DNA of 64,000 bases, taken from NCBI GenBank assembly GCA_023443025.1, contig JAEZWM010000078.1, positions 13,417 to 77,416 on the forward strand, read 5' to 3'. Source of the stretch: Bacillota bacterium (GTDB lineage: Bacteria > Bacillota > Clostridia > Tissierellales > Peptoniphilaceae). Positions 1 through 9,303 of the stretch are shown piece by piece. Below the pieces are notes generated by a model. It was not told the origin of the DNA and ran no database searches. It saw only the letters and a program-made list of their open reading frames with translations. Made by a program: the position numbers and the translations under genes. Within the stretch, counting starts at the first letter, position 1. Each line of letters starts with the position of its first letter.

Positions 1-1122
1 GTTTATTCCTGCTTTTTCCAATTCTTCTTTGCTCATCTCAGTTCCACCTTCCAAGCAGGTCGGATATGCTTTTCCGAATGCAAAGTGACAGGATGCATTT
101 TCATCAAATAGAGTATTATAGAAAAGGATGTTTGAGTTTGAAATAGGAGAGTCGTATGGTACAAGTGCTATCTCACCCAATCTCTTTGAGTTTTCATCAA
201 CTTTTAGGAGGTCTCCAAGATATCTCTCTCCAACTTCTGCCGAATAACTAACAACTTCACCTTCTTTAAATTCCAGTGTGAATTTATCTATGATATTTCC
301 GCTATAAGCTAGTGGTTTTGTTGATTTGAGAATGCCATCAACTCTTCTTGCATCAGGCGCTGTAAACACTTCTTCCGTTGGCATGTTTGCAACGAATTTA
401 TCGCCATGCGAGTTGATAGAAGCTCCACTTACCCATATATGTCCCTTTGGTAGTCCAACTGTCAGGTCGGTTCCGTTTGATGATTTATATATAAGCTTGT
501 CAAATGCGTGTTCGTTAAGAGTATTAGCTCTAAACTCTAAGTCCTTAAGATGTTCCTCCCATGCTGCCACAGGGTCTTCAAGGTCTATCCTCGTAGCTTT
601 AAATATTGCTTCCCAAAGTGCTTCTACAGCTTCTGCGTCTTCCATGTCCGGGAACACTTTTTTCGCCCATCCTACTGATGGAATAGCTACTACACACCAG
701 GAGTTAATGTCATTCATGCTGTACTTCATGACATCTTTAAGGGCTATTGATCTTACTCTGTTATTTGTTTCTAATTTATCTGCATCTATACCGTTTAAAA
801 GGTCCGGATCTTCAGCCACTACAGCAATTCTGCCTGCTCCTCTTTCTCCGTCGTATCTCACCTTATCAACTAAATACTCAGGAAATGTTTCAAACTCGCT
901 TAGTGGTGCATTTTCAAATCTTTGTCTAGTTACGAAGTCATCATACCACGTAACGGATACATCTGAAGCACCTCTCTCATATGCCCTTTTAACAAGCATC
1001 CTTCCAAAATCAGCAACTTCTACAGGTGTTGTCAATGCGATAGGCTTTCCATCTTGTACATTGATACCGATTTCAATAATTAGTTTTGCATAGTCTTCAA
1101 GTTTTTGATTAAATGACTTCAT
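1..1122 (-). CDS. M29 family aminopeptidase (AmpS/PepS-like), partial
   Basis: Minus-strand reading frame open from the ATG at 1122 to the left edge (374 codons, C-terminus missing). It is a metal-dependent cytoplasmic aminopeptidase of the thermophilic aminopeptidase family (M29), which trims N-terminal residues from peptides. The translation begins MKSFNQKLEDYAKLIIEIG and contains family-typical stretches such as SGNIIDKFTLEF and LGEIALVPYDSPIS, where metal-binding acidic residues lie. AGGAGC lies 9 bases before the ATG. The gene is divergent from pepF, so two peptidase genes share the 1123-1304 intergenic region. Family assignment is confident; substrate preference is not visible. Confidence 0.85.
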   Translation of the reverse strand, partial: MKSFNQKLEDYAKLIIEIGINVQDGKPIALTTPVEVADFGRMLVKRAYERGASDVSVTWYDDFVTRQRFENAPLSEFETFPEYLVDKVRYDGERGAGRIAVVAEDPDLLNGIDADKLETNNRVRSIALKDVMKYSMNDINSWCVVAIPSVGWAKKVFPDMEDAEAVEALWEAIFKATRIDLEDPVAAWEEHLKDLEFRANTLNEHAFDKLIYKSSNGTDLTVGLPKGHIWVSGASINSHGDKFVANMPTEEVFTAPDARRVDGILKSTKPLAYSGNIIDKFTLEFKEGEVVSYSAEVGERYLGDLLKVDENSKRLGEIALVPYDSPISNSNILFYNTLFDENASCHFAFGKAYPTCLEGGTEMSKEELEKAGIN

Positions 1123-1226
1123 ATTTATAACGCTCCTTAATTTGTATTATGATACTATTATAGATGATATTTTACAAAAGTGGTAGTGCTGGGGTAATTA
1201 AATCACAAAGTTTGTATAAAATCTGT

Positions 1227-1254
1227 TTGAACTCTATATATTATGGTATATTAT
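1227..1254 (+). promoter_or_regulatory. putative pepF promoter
   Basis: TTGAAC (1227-1232), 16 bases, TATTAT (1249-1254), about 50 bases before the TTG start of pepF. Seen by eye; plausible sigma-A type. Confidence 0.45.
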
Positions 1255-1304
1255 AAACAGAGTATAACGAAATATTACTTGAATAACCGAGAGGAGAATG
1301 TAAA

Positions 1305-3113
1305 TTGGAAATTAAGAAAAGACATGAAATCTCTGAAGATTTAAAGTGGAATCTTAGCGATATCGTTAGTGATGATGCTGAACTTGATTCAAGACTAGAG
1401 AAAGTCAGCAGTGATGTAGAGGAATTCACAAATAAATATAAAGGAAACCTTTCCTCTGCAGACATGATTGCAAACTGTCTAGATGAATACATGGCGATTC
1501 TGGAAGAAATTGCTAAGCTTAGAACTTTTTCTTATCTGGATACCACTGTTGACATGGCAAACTCAAAGTCTCAAGCTAGGCTTGCTAAGACCATGAATAT
1601 TCTAGTGGGTTTAGGTGCGGATATAAGCTTTGTTGATACAGAGATTGCAAGCAAGTCTGAAGACCTTTTAAATGAGGTTATTAATAAAAGATCTGATTTA
1701 AGTGTATATATATCGGATATCATCAGAGAACAAAAGCAGATGCTCGATCCTAAAACCGAAGAGGTGCTCAGTTCACTACAAAACACCTTCTCTACCCCTT
1801 ACAATGTATACAATCAAGCAAAGCTTGTAGACATGGACTTTGGTACATTTGAAGTTAATGGCGTAGAATACCCTCTCAGCTATAATATATTTGAGGGCGT
1901 TATGGAATCTGAACCTGATACTGAAGTTAGAAGAGCAGCTTTTAAACACTTCTATGAAGTCCTTGAAAAATATAAATATACGACTGCAGCTTGCTATTCC
2001 AGCCAAGTTCAACAAGAAAAAGTAATGTCCAAACTAAGGGGATATGACTCGGTATTTGAGTATTTATTATTTGATCAAAAAGTTGATAGAGAGCTTTACG
2101 ACAGACAAATAGACACAATAATGACTGAGCTTGCTCCTCACATGAGAAAGTATGCAAAACTTCTTCAAAAAGTTCACGGCCTTGATAAGATGACCTATGC
2201 AGATTTGAAACTCAACCTCGACCCGGGTTATGAACCACCTGTTGACATTGAAAAAGCTAAGGAATACGTAATGGATGGGCTTTCAGTACTTGGAGAAGAG
2301 TACGAGGAAATGCTTACAAGGGCATTTTCTGAAAGATGGATCGACTTTGCTAATAACCATGGTAAGTCTACCGGTGCTTTCTGCTCAAGTCCTTATGGTT
2401 CTCACTCTTATATACTGATATCCTGGACTGCACTTATGGCAGAGGTTATGGTTCTGGCTCATGAACTGGGACATGCAGGTCACTTTTATCTAGCTCAGAG
2501 AAACCAAAACATTCTGGATTCTTATGCTTCTAGATACTTCATTGAAGCTCCTTCCACTGCTAACGAAATTATCATGGAGATGTATTTACTTGGTAAGGCA
2601 AAGGATAAAAGGGAGCGAAGATGGGTTCTGTCGCAAATCATAGCGAGAACCTATTACCACAACTTTGTTACTCACTTTATGGAAGCTGCTTACCAAAGAG
2701 AAGTTTACAAGATTATCGATAATGGCGGAAGCGTTCAAGCTGATAAACTATCTGAAATATTTAGAGAAAAACTAATAGAGTTCTGGGGAGATGATGTTGA
2801 AATCCTACCGGGAAGTGAACTAACTTGGATGAGACAGCCTCACTATTACATGGGACTATATCCTTACACTTACTCTGCAGGACTAACCATCGGTACTCAA
2901 GTAGCCAAGAGAATTACCGAAGAAGGAAAATCCGCTGTAGAAGACTGGATTAGTACGCTTAAAGCAGGCGGTTCTAAGACACCAATGGAACTTGCCCAGA
3001 TGGCAGGAGTCGACATAAGTACGGATAAACCACTTAAGAACACTATAGCTTATATCGGAAGTGTAATAGATGAATTAATAGAACTAACCGATGAGATGAA
3101 CGAAGAAAAATAA
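1305..3113 (+). CDS. pepF: oligoendopeptidase F (M3 family)
   Basis: Cytoplasmic zinc metallopeptidase that cleaves short oligopeptides. It is 602 residues, the normal length for PepF. The zinc motif HELGH is at residues 386-390, preceded by MVLAHELGHAGHF context and followed about 25 residues later by the third-ligand region FIEAPSTANE. The start is TTG at 1305, chosen because GAGGAG (1291-1296) stands 8 bases upstream and no ATG is nearby. It is divergent from the M29 aminopeptidase and ends at a strong hairpin. With the M29 enzyme it suggests active peptide use. Confidence 0.95.
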   Translation: MEIKKRHEISEDLKWNLSDIVSDDAELDSRLEKVSSDVEEFTNKYKGNLSSADMIANCLDEYMAILEEIAKLRTFSYLDTTVDMANSKSQARLAKTMNILVGLGADISFVDTEIASKSEDLLNEVINKRSDLSVYISDIIREQKQMLDPKTEEVLSSLQNTFSTPYNVYNQAKLVDMDFGTFEVNGVEYPLSYNIFEGVMESEPDTEVRRAAFKHFYEVLEKYKYTTAACYSSQVQQEKVMSKLRGYDSVFEYLLFDQKVDRELYDRQIDTIMTELAPHMRKYAKLLQKVHGLDKMTYADLKLNLDPGYEPPVDIEKAKEYVMDGLSVLGEEYEEMLTRAFSERWIDFANNHGKSTGAFCSSPYGSHSYILISWTALMAEVMVLAHELGHAGHFYLAQRNQNILDSYASRYFIEAPSTANEIIMEMYLLGKAKDKRERRWVLSQIIARTYYHNFVTHFMEAAYQREVYKIIDNGGSVQADKLSEIFREKLIEFWGDDVEILPGSELTWMRQPHYYMGLYPYTYSAGLTIGTQVAKRITEEGKSAVEDWISTLKAGGSKTPMELAQMAGVDISTDKPLKNTIAYIGSVIDELIELTDEMNEEK

Positions 3114-3118
3114 TTGCC

Positions 3119-3138
3119 GGGCTTGCGACTGCAAGCCC
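3119..3138 (+). terminator. rho-independent terminator after pepF
   Basis: GGGCTTGC/GCAAGCCC perfect 8-bp stem with a GACT loop, then TCTTT and a T-rich run, 5 bases after the pepF stop. Confidence 0.8.
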
Positions 3139-3149
3139 TCTTTAATTTA

Positions 3150-4145
3150 TTATTTTGCTAATTCACGAAGTTTAGAAATCTGATCTTCCCTACCCATAAC
3201 GAGTAGTATGTCCCCTTCTCCAAGCATAAGGCTTCCTGATGGATTTAGAATCATCTCGGAGTCTTTTTTTCTTACGGCAAAAACTATAAGTCCTGTTTTG
3301 CTTGGAATTTTAGCTTCTGCTAAAGTACGATTGCAAAACTCAGAATTCCTATTTATATGAACCTCCTCCAGGTCAAACTCTACATCACCAAATTTAGTAA
3401 TCACGTCTAAAAACGAAATGATATGAGGCTTTGTCAGTAGTGCAGCAAGCCTTCTGCCTCCGATTTGTGTTGTGGATAAAACATTATCCGCCCCAACTCT
3501 TTTGAGTTTATCCTCCGACAGGCTCTCGTGAGCAAGTGAAACTATATTTATATCCGGGTTGATATCCCTTGCTGTCAGGACGGTTACTCTATTGTCCACA
3601 TCTTTTTTATGAGCTGCTACCAGTCCAAGTGCATCTTCTATACCTACTTTTTTAAGATCCTCTTCTTTAACCGAACTTCCGTGATATGCCATATAGCCTT
3701 TTTCTATAAAAGTTTGAACCGCTTCTAAATCCTCATCAATAAGTACATATGATTTCTCTTCACGAATTAATTCTTTCATTATTTCTTCGGCAATTTCATC
3801 ATTCCCACAGATTATATAGTGATTTTCAATCTTTTTTACTTTATTTTCCATAATTCTACCTCTCCAAAACCTTTGAATATGTCCTTCTACAAAAATTACA
3901 GCAAGCGAGGATAGTGCATAACCAACGACTCCAATCCCCCAGAAAATAATCAATATTGAAAACATCTCCGCCTGCGGAGTCATTACGGCAACCTCTTTGT
4001 ATCCTACGGTTGAAATTGTTATGACCGTCATGTAGAGCGCAGTTAGCACATCTACTTTTAAAAATACTGTATAGCCTACTGTTCCAACGACTATCAACAG
4101 TATAAAAAGTATAAGAAGCTTTCTAAACTTTCTGAGTTCATTCAT
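3150..4145 (-). CDS. two-TM potassium channel with RCK (TrkA-N/TrkA-C) domains
   Basis: Inner-membrane K+ channel subunit of 331 residues. Two hydrophobic segments (about 10-28 and 65-90) flank a pore loop whose filter is TVGY at 46-49; the usual TVGYGD is here TVGYKE, so the glycine after Tyr is replaced by Lys. A Rossmann-like TrkA-N domain follows (CGNDEIAEE near 115) and a TrkA-C ligand domain occupies the last ~75 residues. Start ATG at 4145 has AGGTG upstream. It is a single gene, converging on pepF. The architecture is MthK/Kch-like; the filter variant may alter selectivity. Confidence 0.88.
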   Translation of the reverse strand: MNELRKFRKLLILFILLIVVGTVGYTVFLKVDVLTALYMTVITISTVGYKEVAVMTPQAEMFSILIIFWGIGVVGYALSSLAVIFVEGHIQRFWRGRIMENKVKKIENHYIICGNDEIAEEIMKELIREEKSYVLIDEDLEAVQTFIEKGYMAYHGSSVKEEDLKKVGIEDALGLVAAHKKDVDNRVTVLTARDINPDINIVSLAHESLSEDKLKRVGADNVLSTTQIGGRRLAALLTKPHIISFLDVITKFGDVEFDLEEVHINRNSEFCNRTLAEAKIPSKTGLIVFAVRKKDSEMILNPSGSLMLGEGDILLVMGREDQISKLRELAK

Positions 4146-4199
4146 AATTTCACCTTCTTTTTATATAACTATTTTATTTAATACCCCATAAGCACACTA

Positions 4200-4214
4200 A
4201 ATAACAAAGTTATT
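4200..4214. repeat. perfect inverted repeat in the kch-treB divergent region
   Basis: AATAAC-AAA-GTTATT, 6-bp arms. It lies between the divergent channel and treB genes and could be an operator; no regulator gene is adjacent. Function is inference only. Confidence 0.35.
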
Positions 4215-4312
4215 ACGAAGTTTAAATAACAATTGATTTATTATGCTAATGCGGTATGAGTAGATCCAAAATAATGGGTATATAAATAATATGAAAAATA
4301 AAGGAGGAAAAA

Positions 4313-5741
4313 ATGTCTAAATTTAAAGATGATGTTAGCGCATTAATTCCACTGCTCGGCGGTAAAGAGAATATAAATGCTGTAACGCATTGCGCTACAA
4401 GATTAAGATTTGTGTTAAATGATCCATCAAAGGCAGATATTGAAAAAAATTGAAGAACTCAAGTCTGTAAGGGGTTCATTTACAACAGCAGGACAATTTC
4501 AGCTCGTTATTGGAAACGACGTACCGGACTTTTATAATGAACTTATAAGACAAACGGGTATTGAAGGAGTCAGTAAGGAAGAAGTAAAGTCTGCAGCTAA
4601 GCAGAACATCAATCCAATTCAAAGACTGGTTGCAAACTTTGGAGAAATATTTGCTCCAATCATACCGGCACTTGTTGTTGGGGGTCTTATTCTAGGTTTT
4701 AGAAATATTTTAGAGGGCGTAATGCTCATGGATGGCGGAACTAAGACGATTGTTGAGGTAAGTCAGTTCTGGTCAGGAATCAACCACTTTCTATGGCTTA
4801 TCGGTGAAGCAATCTTCCATTTCCTGCCGGTTGCAATAACTTGGTCGATTGCCAGAAAGACAGGAACAAACCAAGTTCTGGGTATTGTTCTAGGTCTTAC
4901 TCTGGTTTCACCACAGCTCTTAAATGCATACGGAGTTGCCAATATTGATCCATCTGAGATTCCGTTCTGGGACTTTGGTTTTGCAAGGGTCAACATGATT
5001 GGTTATCAAGCTCAGGTAATCCCTGCAATGCTTGCAGGATTTACATTTGCATACCTTGAAAAGTTTTTTAGAAAGGTTGTACCTGAGTATGTGTCCATGA
5101 TATTTGTGCCGCTATTCTCATTGGTCCCTGCAGTTCTACTGGCACATATAGTACTTGGACCGATAGGTTGGTGGATAGGCGATAAGATTTCCCTAGTGGT
5201 TTATGCAGGTCTTGCATCAATCCTGAACTTCCTATTTGCAGGACTATTCGGCTTCCTATATGCACCTTTAGTAATTACAGGACTGCATCATATGACAAAT
5301 GCCATAGATCTACAGTTGATGGCACAGTACGGTTCAACAAACCTGTGGCCAATGATAGCACTTTCAAATATTGCACAGGGTTCTGCAGTACTTGCAATTA
5401 TTATTTTACACAAAAAGGATGAAGAAGAAAAACAAATCTCTATACCGGCTACAATCTCCTGTTATCTTGGAGTTACTGAGCCTGCGATGTTCGGTATCAA
5501 CCTTAAGTATACCTATCCATTTATAGCGGGTATGACCGGATCTGCAATCGCAGCAATTATTTCAGTTGCTTCCGGAGTTACGGCAAGATCAATCGGTATT
5601 GGAGGTATCCCGGGAATACTATCTATAAAAGACAAACCTCTTATGTTCCTAGTAGCTATGATTGTTGCAATTGTAGTTCCAATATCTCTAACTATATTCT
5701 TTAATAAGAGTAATATACTCGTAAGAGACGGAAAGAAATAG
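4313..5741 (+). pseudogene. treB: PTS trehalose-specific EIIBC component, frameshifted in EIIB
   Basis: The gene encodes the trehalose phosphotransferase permease, which imports trehalose as trehalose-6-phosphate. The ATG at 4313 follows AAGGAGG and opens an EIIB domain with the phosphorylated-cysteine motif THCATRLRF. That frame hits TGA at 4451 just after a run of seven A (4443-4449). Dropping one A restores IEKIEELKSVRGSF and the rest of EIIB, then the EIIC membrane domain (ITWSIARKTG, GITLVSPQ-like and GVTEPAMFGINLKY motifs), closely matching TreB. An internal ATG at 4419 in the second frame would give 440 residues lacking the cysteine. It may be a true lesion, slippage or a base-calling error. 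The next gene is treC. Confidence 0.85.
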
Positions 5742-5748
5742 TAATTGT

Positions 5749-5770
5749 CTACCACAGCTTGCTGTGGTAG
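5749..5770 (+). other. intergenic hairpin between treB and treC
   Basis: CTACCACAGC-TT-GCTGTGGTAG, perfect 10-bp arms with a 2-base spacer, 8 bases after the treB stop. No T-tract follows, so mRNA processing or stabilisation is more likely than termination. Confidence 0.6.
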
Positions 5771-5802
5771 ATATTTACCGGAAACAAAAGGAGGTGAAAA
5801 TT

Positions 5803-7455
5803 TTGGACTTTAAAAAGATGACCGTTTACCAAATTTATATCAAGTCGTTTTCTGATTCAAATAATGATGGTATAGGTGATTTAAACGGCATCAAAGAAAA
5901 ACTCCCCTATTTAAGTTTTTTGGGAGTTGACATGATATGGATTACTCCATTTTACAAATCACCAATGTATGACAACGGATACGATGTTGCGGATTATTTG
6001 AGCGTTGATGAGTCCTTTGGAACCATGGAGGACTTACAATCCCTTATCGACACTGCCAAAGAACACGGAATTGGGATAATGCTGGATATGGTATTCAACC
6101 ACTCTTCGACTTATCATAATTGGTTTCATAATGCTCTAGCCGGAGATAAAGAATATCAAGATTATTATTATTTTGTTAAAAGCGACGATACACCTACTAA
6201 CTGGGTTTCAAAGTTTGGAGGATCAGCATGGGAGTATTCAGAAGAATTAGATATGTATTACCTACACCTTTTCCATAAAAACCAAGCAGATTTAAACTGG
6301 TTTAACCCTAAAGTTAGAGAAGAACTTTATAATGTAGTAAACAAATATCTGGAAATGGGAGTTATGGGCTTTAGATTTGATGTTATCAACCTCATTTCAA
6401 AGCCGGATGAATTTATCGATGACGATATAGGTGATGGTAGAAGATTCTATACAGATGGTCCAAGAATACATGAGTATTTACAAGAGCTCAATAAGAACAC
6501 CTTTGGAAAGGTTCCAAACACGGTTACAGTTGGTGAGATGAGCTCTACTAATATTGAAAACTGTAAGAGATACTCGAATCCTAGTGGTGACGAACTCTCA
6601 ATGGTATTTAACTTTCACCACTTAAAGGTAGATTATAAAGACGGCGACAAATGGAGTCTTATGGATTTCGATTTTATAGAACTAAAAAGACTTCTATTTA
6701 CATGGCAGATAGAGATGCAAAGTGCAGGCGCATGGCAAGCACTGTTTTGGTCAAACCATGATCAGCCTAGGATAGTTTCGAGATTTGGAGATACGGAAAA
6801 CTATCATGACGAATCCGCCAAAGCACTTGCTACTGCACTTTACTTTATGCGTGGTACCAATTACATCTATCAAGGTGAGGAAATCGGAATGACAAATCCT
6901 GACTTTGAAAGCATTGAGGATTACCAAGATGTTGAGAGTATTAACTATTACAATATACTGATTGAAAAGGGATATGACGAAGAAGAAGTGCTAAAAATAC
7001 TTCGTTCTAAGTCCAGAGATAATTCAAGAACTCCTATGCAGTGGAACAACTTGGATTACGCAGGCTTTTCAAAGATTTCGCCTTGGATTGGTGTAGCAAA
7101 TTCATATAAAAAGATAAATGCACAAAATCAAGTCGATTGGCCAAACTCAATCCTGAATTATTATAGAGAGATAATAAAACTTAATAAAGAAGATTTATTC
7201 GCTTATGGTGACATAGTTCCCATACTTGAAAATCATCCGAGAGTTCTGGCGTATTTTAGAATTCTTAACGGACGCAAGGTGCTAGTCATAACAAACTTCT
7301 ATGCAGAAGAAATCAGTCTATGTTTTGATGATTTAAATCTAGGACCTAATAACAAGTTAGAGACCATACTTTCTAATTATCCGGAAGCAGACTTTGGACT
7401 GATCGAAGATGTTAGATTAAAACCATATGCAGCGATAGTCCTGGAGATAAGTTAA
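5803..7455 (+). CDS. treC: trehalose-6-phosphate hydrolase (GH13)
   Basis: Cytoplasmic alpha-glucosidase splitting trehalose-6-phosphate into glucose and glucose-6-phosphate; the partner of the PTS gene just upstream. It has 550 residues with the four GH13 regions: DMVFNHSS, GFRFDVINLI (nucleophile D193), TVGEMSS (acid/base E245) and WSNHDQPR (D320). The start is TTG at 5803, 6 bases after GGAGGTG (5790-5796); the upstream in-frame extension has no SD. Related oligo-1,6-glucosidases share these motifs, but the treB neighbour decides the call. It ends in a hairpin shared with the convergent aminotransferase. Confidence 0.9.
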   Translation: MDFKKMTVYQIYIKSFSDSNNDGIGDLNGIKEKLPYLSFLGVDMIWITPFYKSPMYDNGYDVADYLSVDESFGTMEDLQSLIDTAKEHGIGIMLDMVFNHSSTYHNWFHNALAGDKEYQDYYYFVKSDDTPTNWVSKFGGSAWEYSEELDMYYLHLFHKNQADLNWFNPKVREELYNVVNKYLEMGVMGFRFDVINLISKPDEFIDDDIGDGRRFYTDGPRIHEYLQELNKNTFGKVPNTVTVGEMSSTNIENCKRYSNPSGDELSMVFNFHHLKVDYKDGDKWSLMDFDFIELKRLLFTWQIEMQSAGAWQALFWSNHDQPRIVSRFGDTENYHDESAKALATALYFMRGTNYIYQGEEIGMTNPDFESIEDYQDVESINYYNILIEKGYDEEEVLKILRSKSRDNSRTPMQWNNLDYAGFSKISPWIGVANSYKKINAQNQVDWPNSILNYYREIIKLNKEDLFAYGDIVPILENHPRVLAYFRILNGRKVLVITNFYAEEISLCFDDLNLGPNNKLETILSNYPEADFGLIEDVRLKPYAAIVLEIS

Positions 7456-7480
7456 AAATCTGCCACTACGGCAGATTTTT
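7454..7480. terminator. bidirectional terminator, treC / aminotransferase
   Basis: AAAAATCTGCC-ACTAC-GGCAGATTTTT between two convergent genes; A- and T-tracts on both sides allow function in both directions. Confidence 0.85.
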
Positions 7481-8675
7481 ATTGTCTTAATTTATATTTT
7501 TCCAATGCTTTTTTTAGTATTTTCATTCCAAGTATTACTTCCTCATCATCAACGCAATAAGAGATTCTAACCTCGTCTACCCCATGCTCATCTGACGAAT
7601 AAAAACCGCTAGCAGGAGCAACAAAAAGTGAATAACCTTCTATAACTATGTTCTTTAGCATCCAACTGACAAAGTCCTCAGAGTTATTAACCGGAAGCTT
7701 AACTATCGTATAAAAAGCACCTTCCGGAATATTATAAATTACACCGTCAATCTCGGATAGCCACTCTACGATTAAGTCTCTTCTTCTTTTGTATTTCTCA
7801 AGAGTGTCACTAATAAATGTTTTTTCGACATCCTGAAGTGCAGCCGCTCCAACCTGTTCAATTGTTGCTACTGATAGTCTTGCTTCCGCAAGTTTCATCA
7901 TAAGTCTTATTATTTCTTTATTCTTAGTTGCCACAGACCCAATCCTGGCTCCACAGCAGCTATATCTTTTTGAAATAGAATCCAGAATTATGACTCTATC
8001 ACTTACCTCTTCAAATGAAGCCATGGATATATATTCATAGCCCGGATACACAAACTCTTTATATACTTCATCTGAAATGATAAATAAATCATGTTTAAGA
8101 GCTATATCTACTATAGTCTTAAGTTCCTCTGCAGTATACACCCTACCGGTTGGATTGCATGGATTTGAAATCATAATGGCTCTTGTACGATCATTGATAT
8201 GTTTTTCAAATTCATTTATACCCGGCAGTGCAAAGTTATTTACGGGGCTGGTTACGATTGGCGATATATTTATGTTTAACAGATCTGTAAAATTTTCATA
8301 ATTCGCATAAAATGGCTCAGGAACGATTATTTCATCACCAACATCGCAGATACTAGCTAGGGCAAAAATTATTGCTTCACTTGCACCTTGAGTGATGATA
8401 ATCTCCTCACTTTTAAAATCTATTCCATAACCTTCATAGTATTTAATCGTTGATTCTAAGAGCACATCCATACCTCTAGAGTGAACGTACTCCAGCGTTT
8501 CTTCTCTAAAGTTTGATATCCCTTCATAAAATTCGCTCGGAGTCTTGATATCCGGCTGCCCGATATTCATCCTTATAACCGACACTCCTGATTTTTCTAC
8601 CTCTTGAACTACGGGTATCAGTTTAAAAAATGGAGCCGGTCTTAGTTTTTCTATTCTTTTTGAACCTTTCATCAT
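7479..8675 (-). CDS. PLP-dependent aminotransferase class I (aspartate-aminotransferase family)
   Basis: Fold-type I aminotransferase of 398 residues transferring amino groups between an amino acid and a 2-oxo acid. Visible signatures are the Schiff-base lysine K236 in SISKRYS, the PLP-binding ISNPCNPTGRVY and SDEVYKEF stretches, and a C-terminal substrate-carboxylate region VRISYCVDDEE. AGAGGGG precedes tandem ATG codons at 8675 and 8672. It is monocistronic and converges on treC. Substrate (Asp, aromatic or other) cannot be decided from sequence alone. Confidence 0.88.
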   Translation of the reverse strand: MMKGSKRIEKLRPAPFFKLIPVVQEVEKSGVSVIRMNIGQPDIKTPSEFYEGISNFREETLEYVHSRGMDVLLESTIKYYEGYGIDFKSEEIIITQGASEAIIFALASICDVGDEIIVPEPFYANYENFTDLLNINISPIVTSPVNNFALPGINEFEKHINDRTRAIMISNPCNPTGRVYTAEELKTIVDIALKHDLFIISDEVYKEFVYPGYEYISMASFEEVSDRVIILDSISKRYSCCGARIGSVATKNKEIIRLMMKLAEARLSVATIEQVGAAALQDVEKTFISDTLEKYKRRRDLIVEWLSEIDGVIYNIPEGAFYTIVKLPVNNSEDFVSWMLKNIVIEGYSLFVAPASGFYSSDEHGVDEVRISYCVDDEEVILGMKILKKALEKYKLRQ

Positions 8676-8796
8676 AATCCCCTCTTTTGTTCATCAATTT
8701 AAAGCGTTACTAATTATAATATCATAATTTTATGAATAAAACATCGTTTATAAAAAATAATTATAGATTTATTTATTTGGCAAAATCTTCTTGACA

Positions 8797-8839
8797 ATAT
8801 GTGCAAATACATATAAACTATAATAGTTCGTTTTTGAAC
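8797..8839. promoter_or_regulatory. two palindromes at the marR promoter (putative MarR operators)
   Basis: ATATGT-GCAAAT-ACATAT (8797-8814) directly follows TTGACA (8791-8796), and GTTC-GTTTTT-GAAC (8826-8839) follows a TATAAT at 8819-8824. The -35/-10 spacing would be 22, so the exact promoter is uncertain (TATAAA at 8812 gives 15). Palindromes around the promoter of a marR-efflux operon suggest autoregulation. Confidence 0.5.
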
Positions 8840-8862
8840 AATTAACTTTGAAAGGACTTTTT

Positions 8863-9303
8863 ATGAAATCAAATGACAATATATTTTACGCTTTTGCACT
8901 AATTCTTAAAACCTACAGAGAGTTTATGAACACCAAGCTTTCTATACATGGACTTGCTCCTGCTGAAATAGCGGTGCTGGTGTACTTAGTAAACAACTCC
9001 GATCTTGAAACCACTGCTAACGACATCGTTAAAGGAAGAGGTCTGTCCAAGTCCCATGTATCCATGAGCGTGAATTCATTAATAAAAAAAGGAATTATCA
9101 AAAGTAAAACCAATACAAATGACAAAAGATCCATACTTCTTAATATTCGCAATTGGGAATCGCCTATCATCCTTGAAATCAACAGGGCAAATGCTGAGTT
9201 TAAGGAATTATGTATGAAAGAAATTGATGATGCGAGCATGGAAGTAACTAAAATAACCCTAAATAGAATGCTCTCAAATTTAGAAGATTGGAGGGAACTA
9301 TGA
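8863..9303 (+). CDS. MarR family transcriptional regulator
   Basis: Winged-helix repressor of 146 residues. The wHTH core runs from about residue 30 to 100, with the recognition region GRGLSKSHVSMSVNSLIKKG and the wing KTNTNDKRSILLNI. ATG at 8863 is chosen because AAAGGA lies 6 bases upstream; the TTG 15 bases earlier overlaps that SD. The stop overlaps the start of the MATE gene (ATGA), so the pair is translationally coupled and the regulator probably controls the pump and itself through the palindromes upstream. Confidence 0.9.
   Translation: MKSNDNIFYAFALILKTYREFMNTKLSIHGLAPAEIAVLVYLVNNSDLETTANDIVKGRGLSKSHVSMSVNSLIKKGIIKSKTNTNDKRSILLNIRNWESPIILEINRANAEFKELCMKEIDDASMEVTKITLNRMLSNLEDWREL

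Noticed and set aside
326..1093. Plus-strand 255-codon ORF
   Set aside because: Antisense to the M29 aminopeptidase, whose minus-strand translation matches the family over the full length.
5749..5770. Terminator between treB and treC
   Set aside because: Perfect stem but no T-tract; treC has its own SD close by, so it was kept as a hairpin only.
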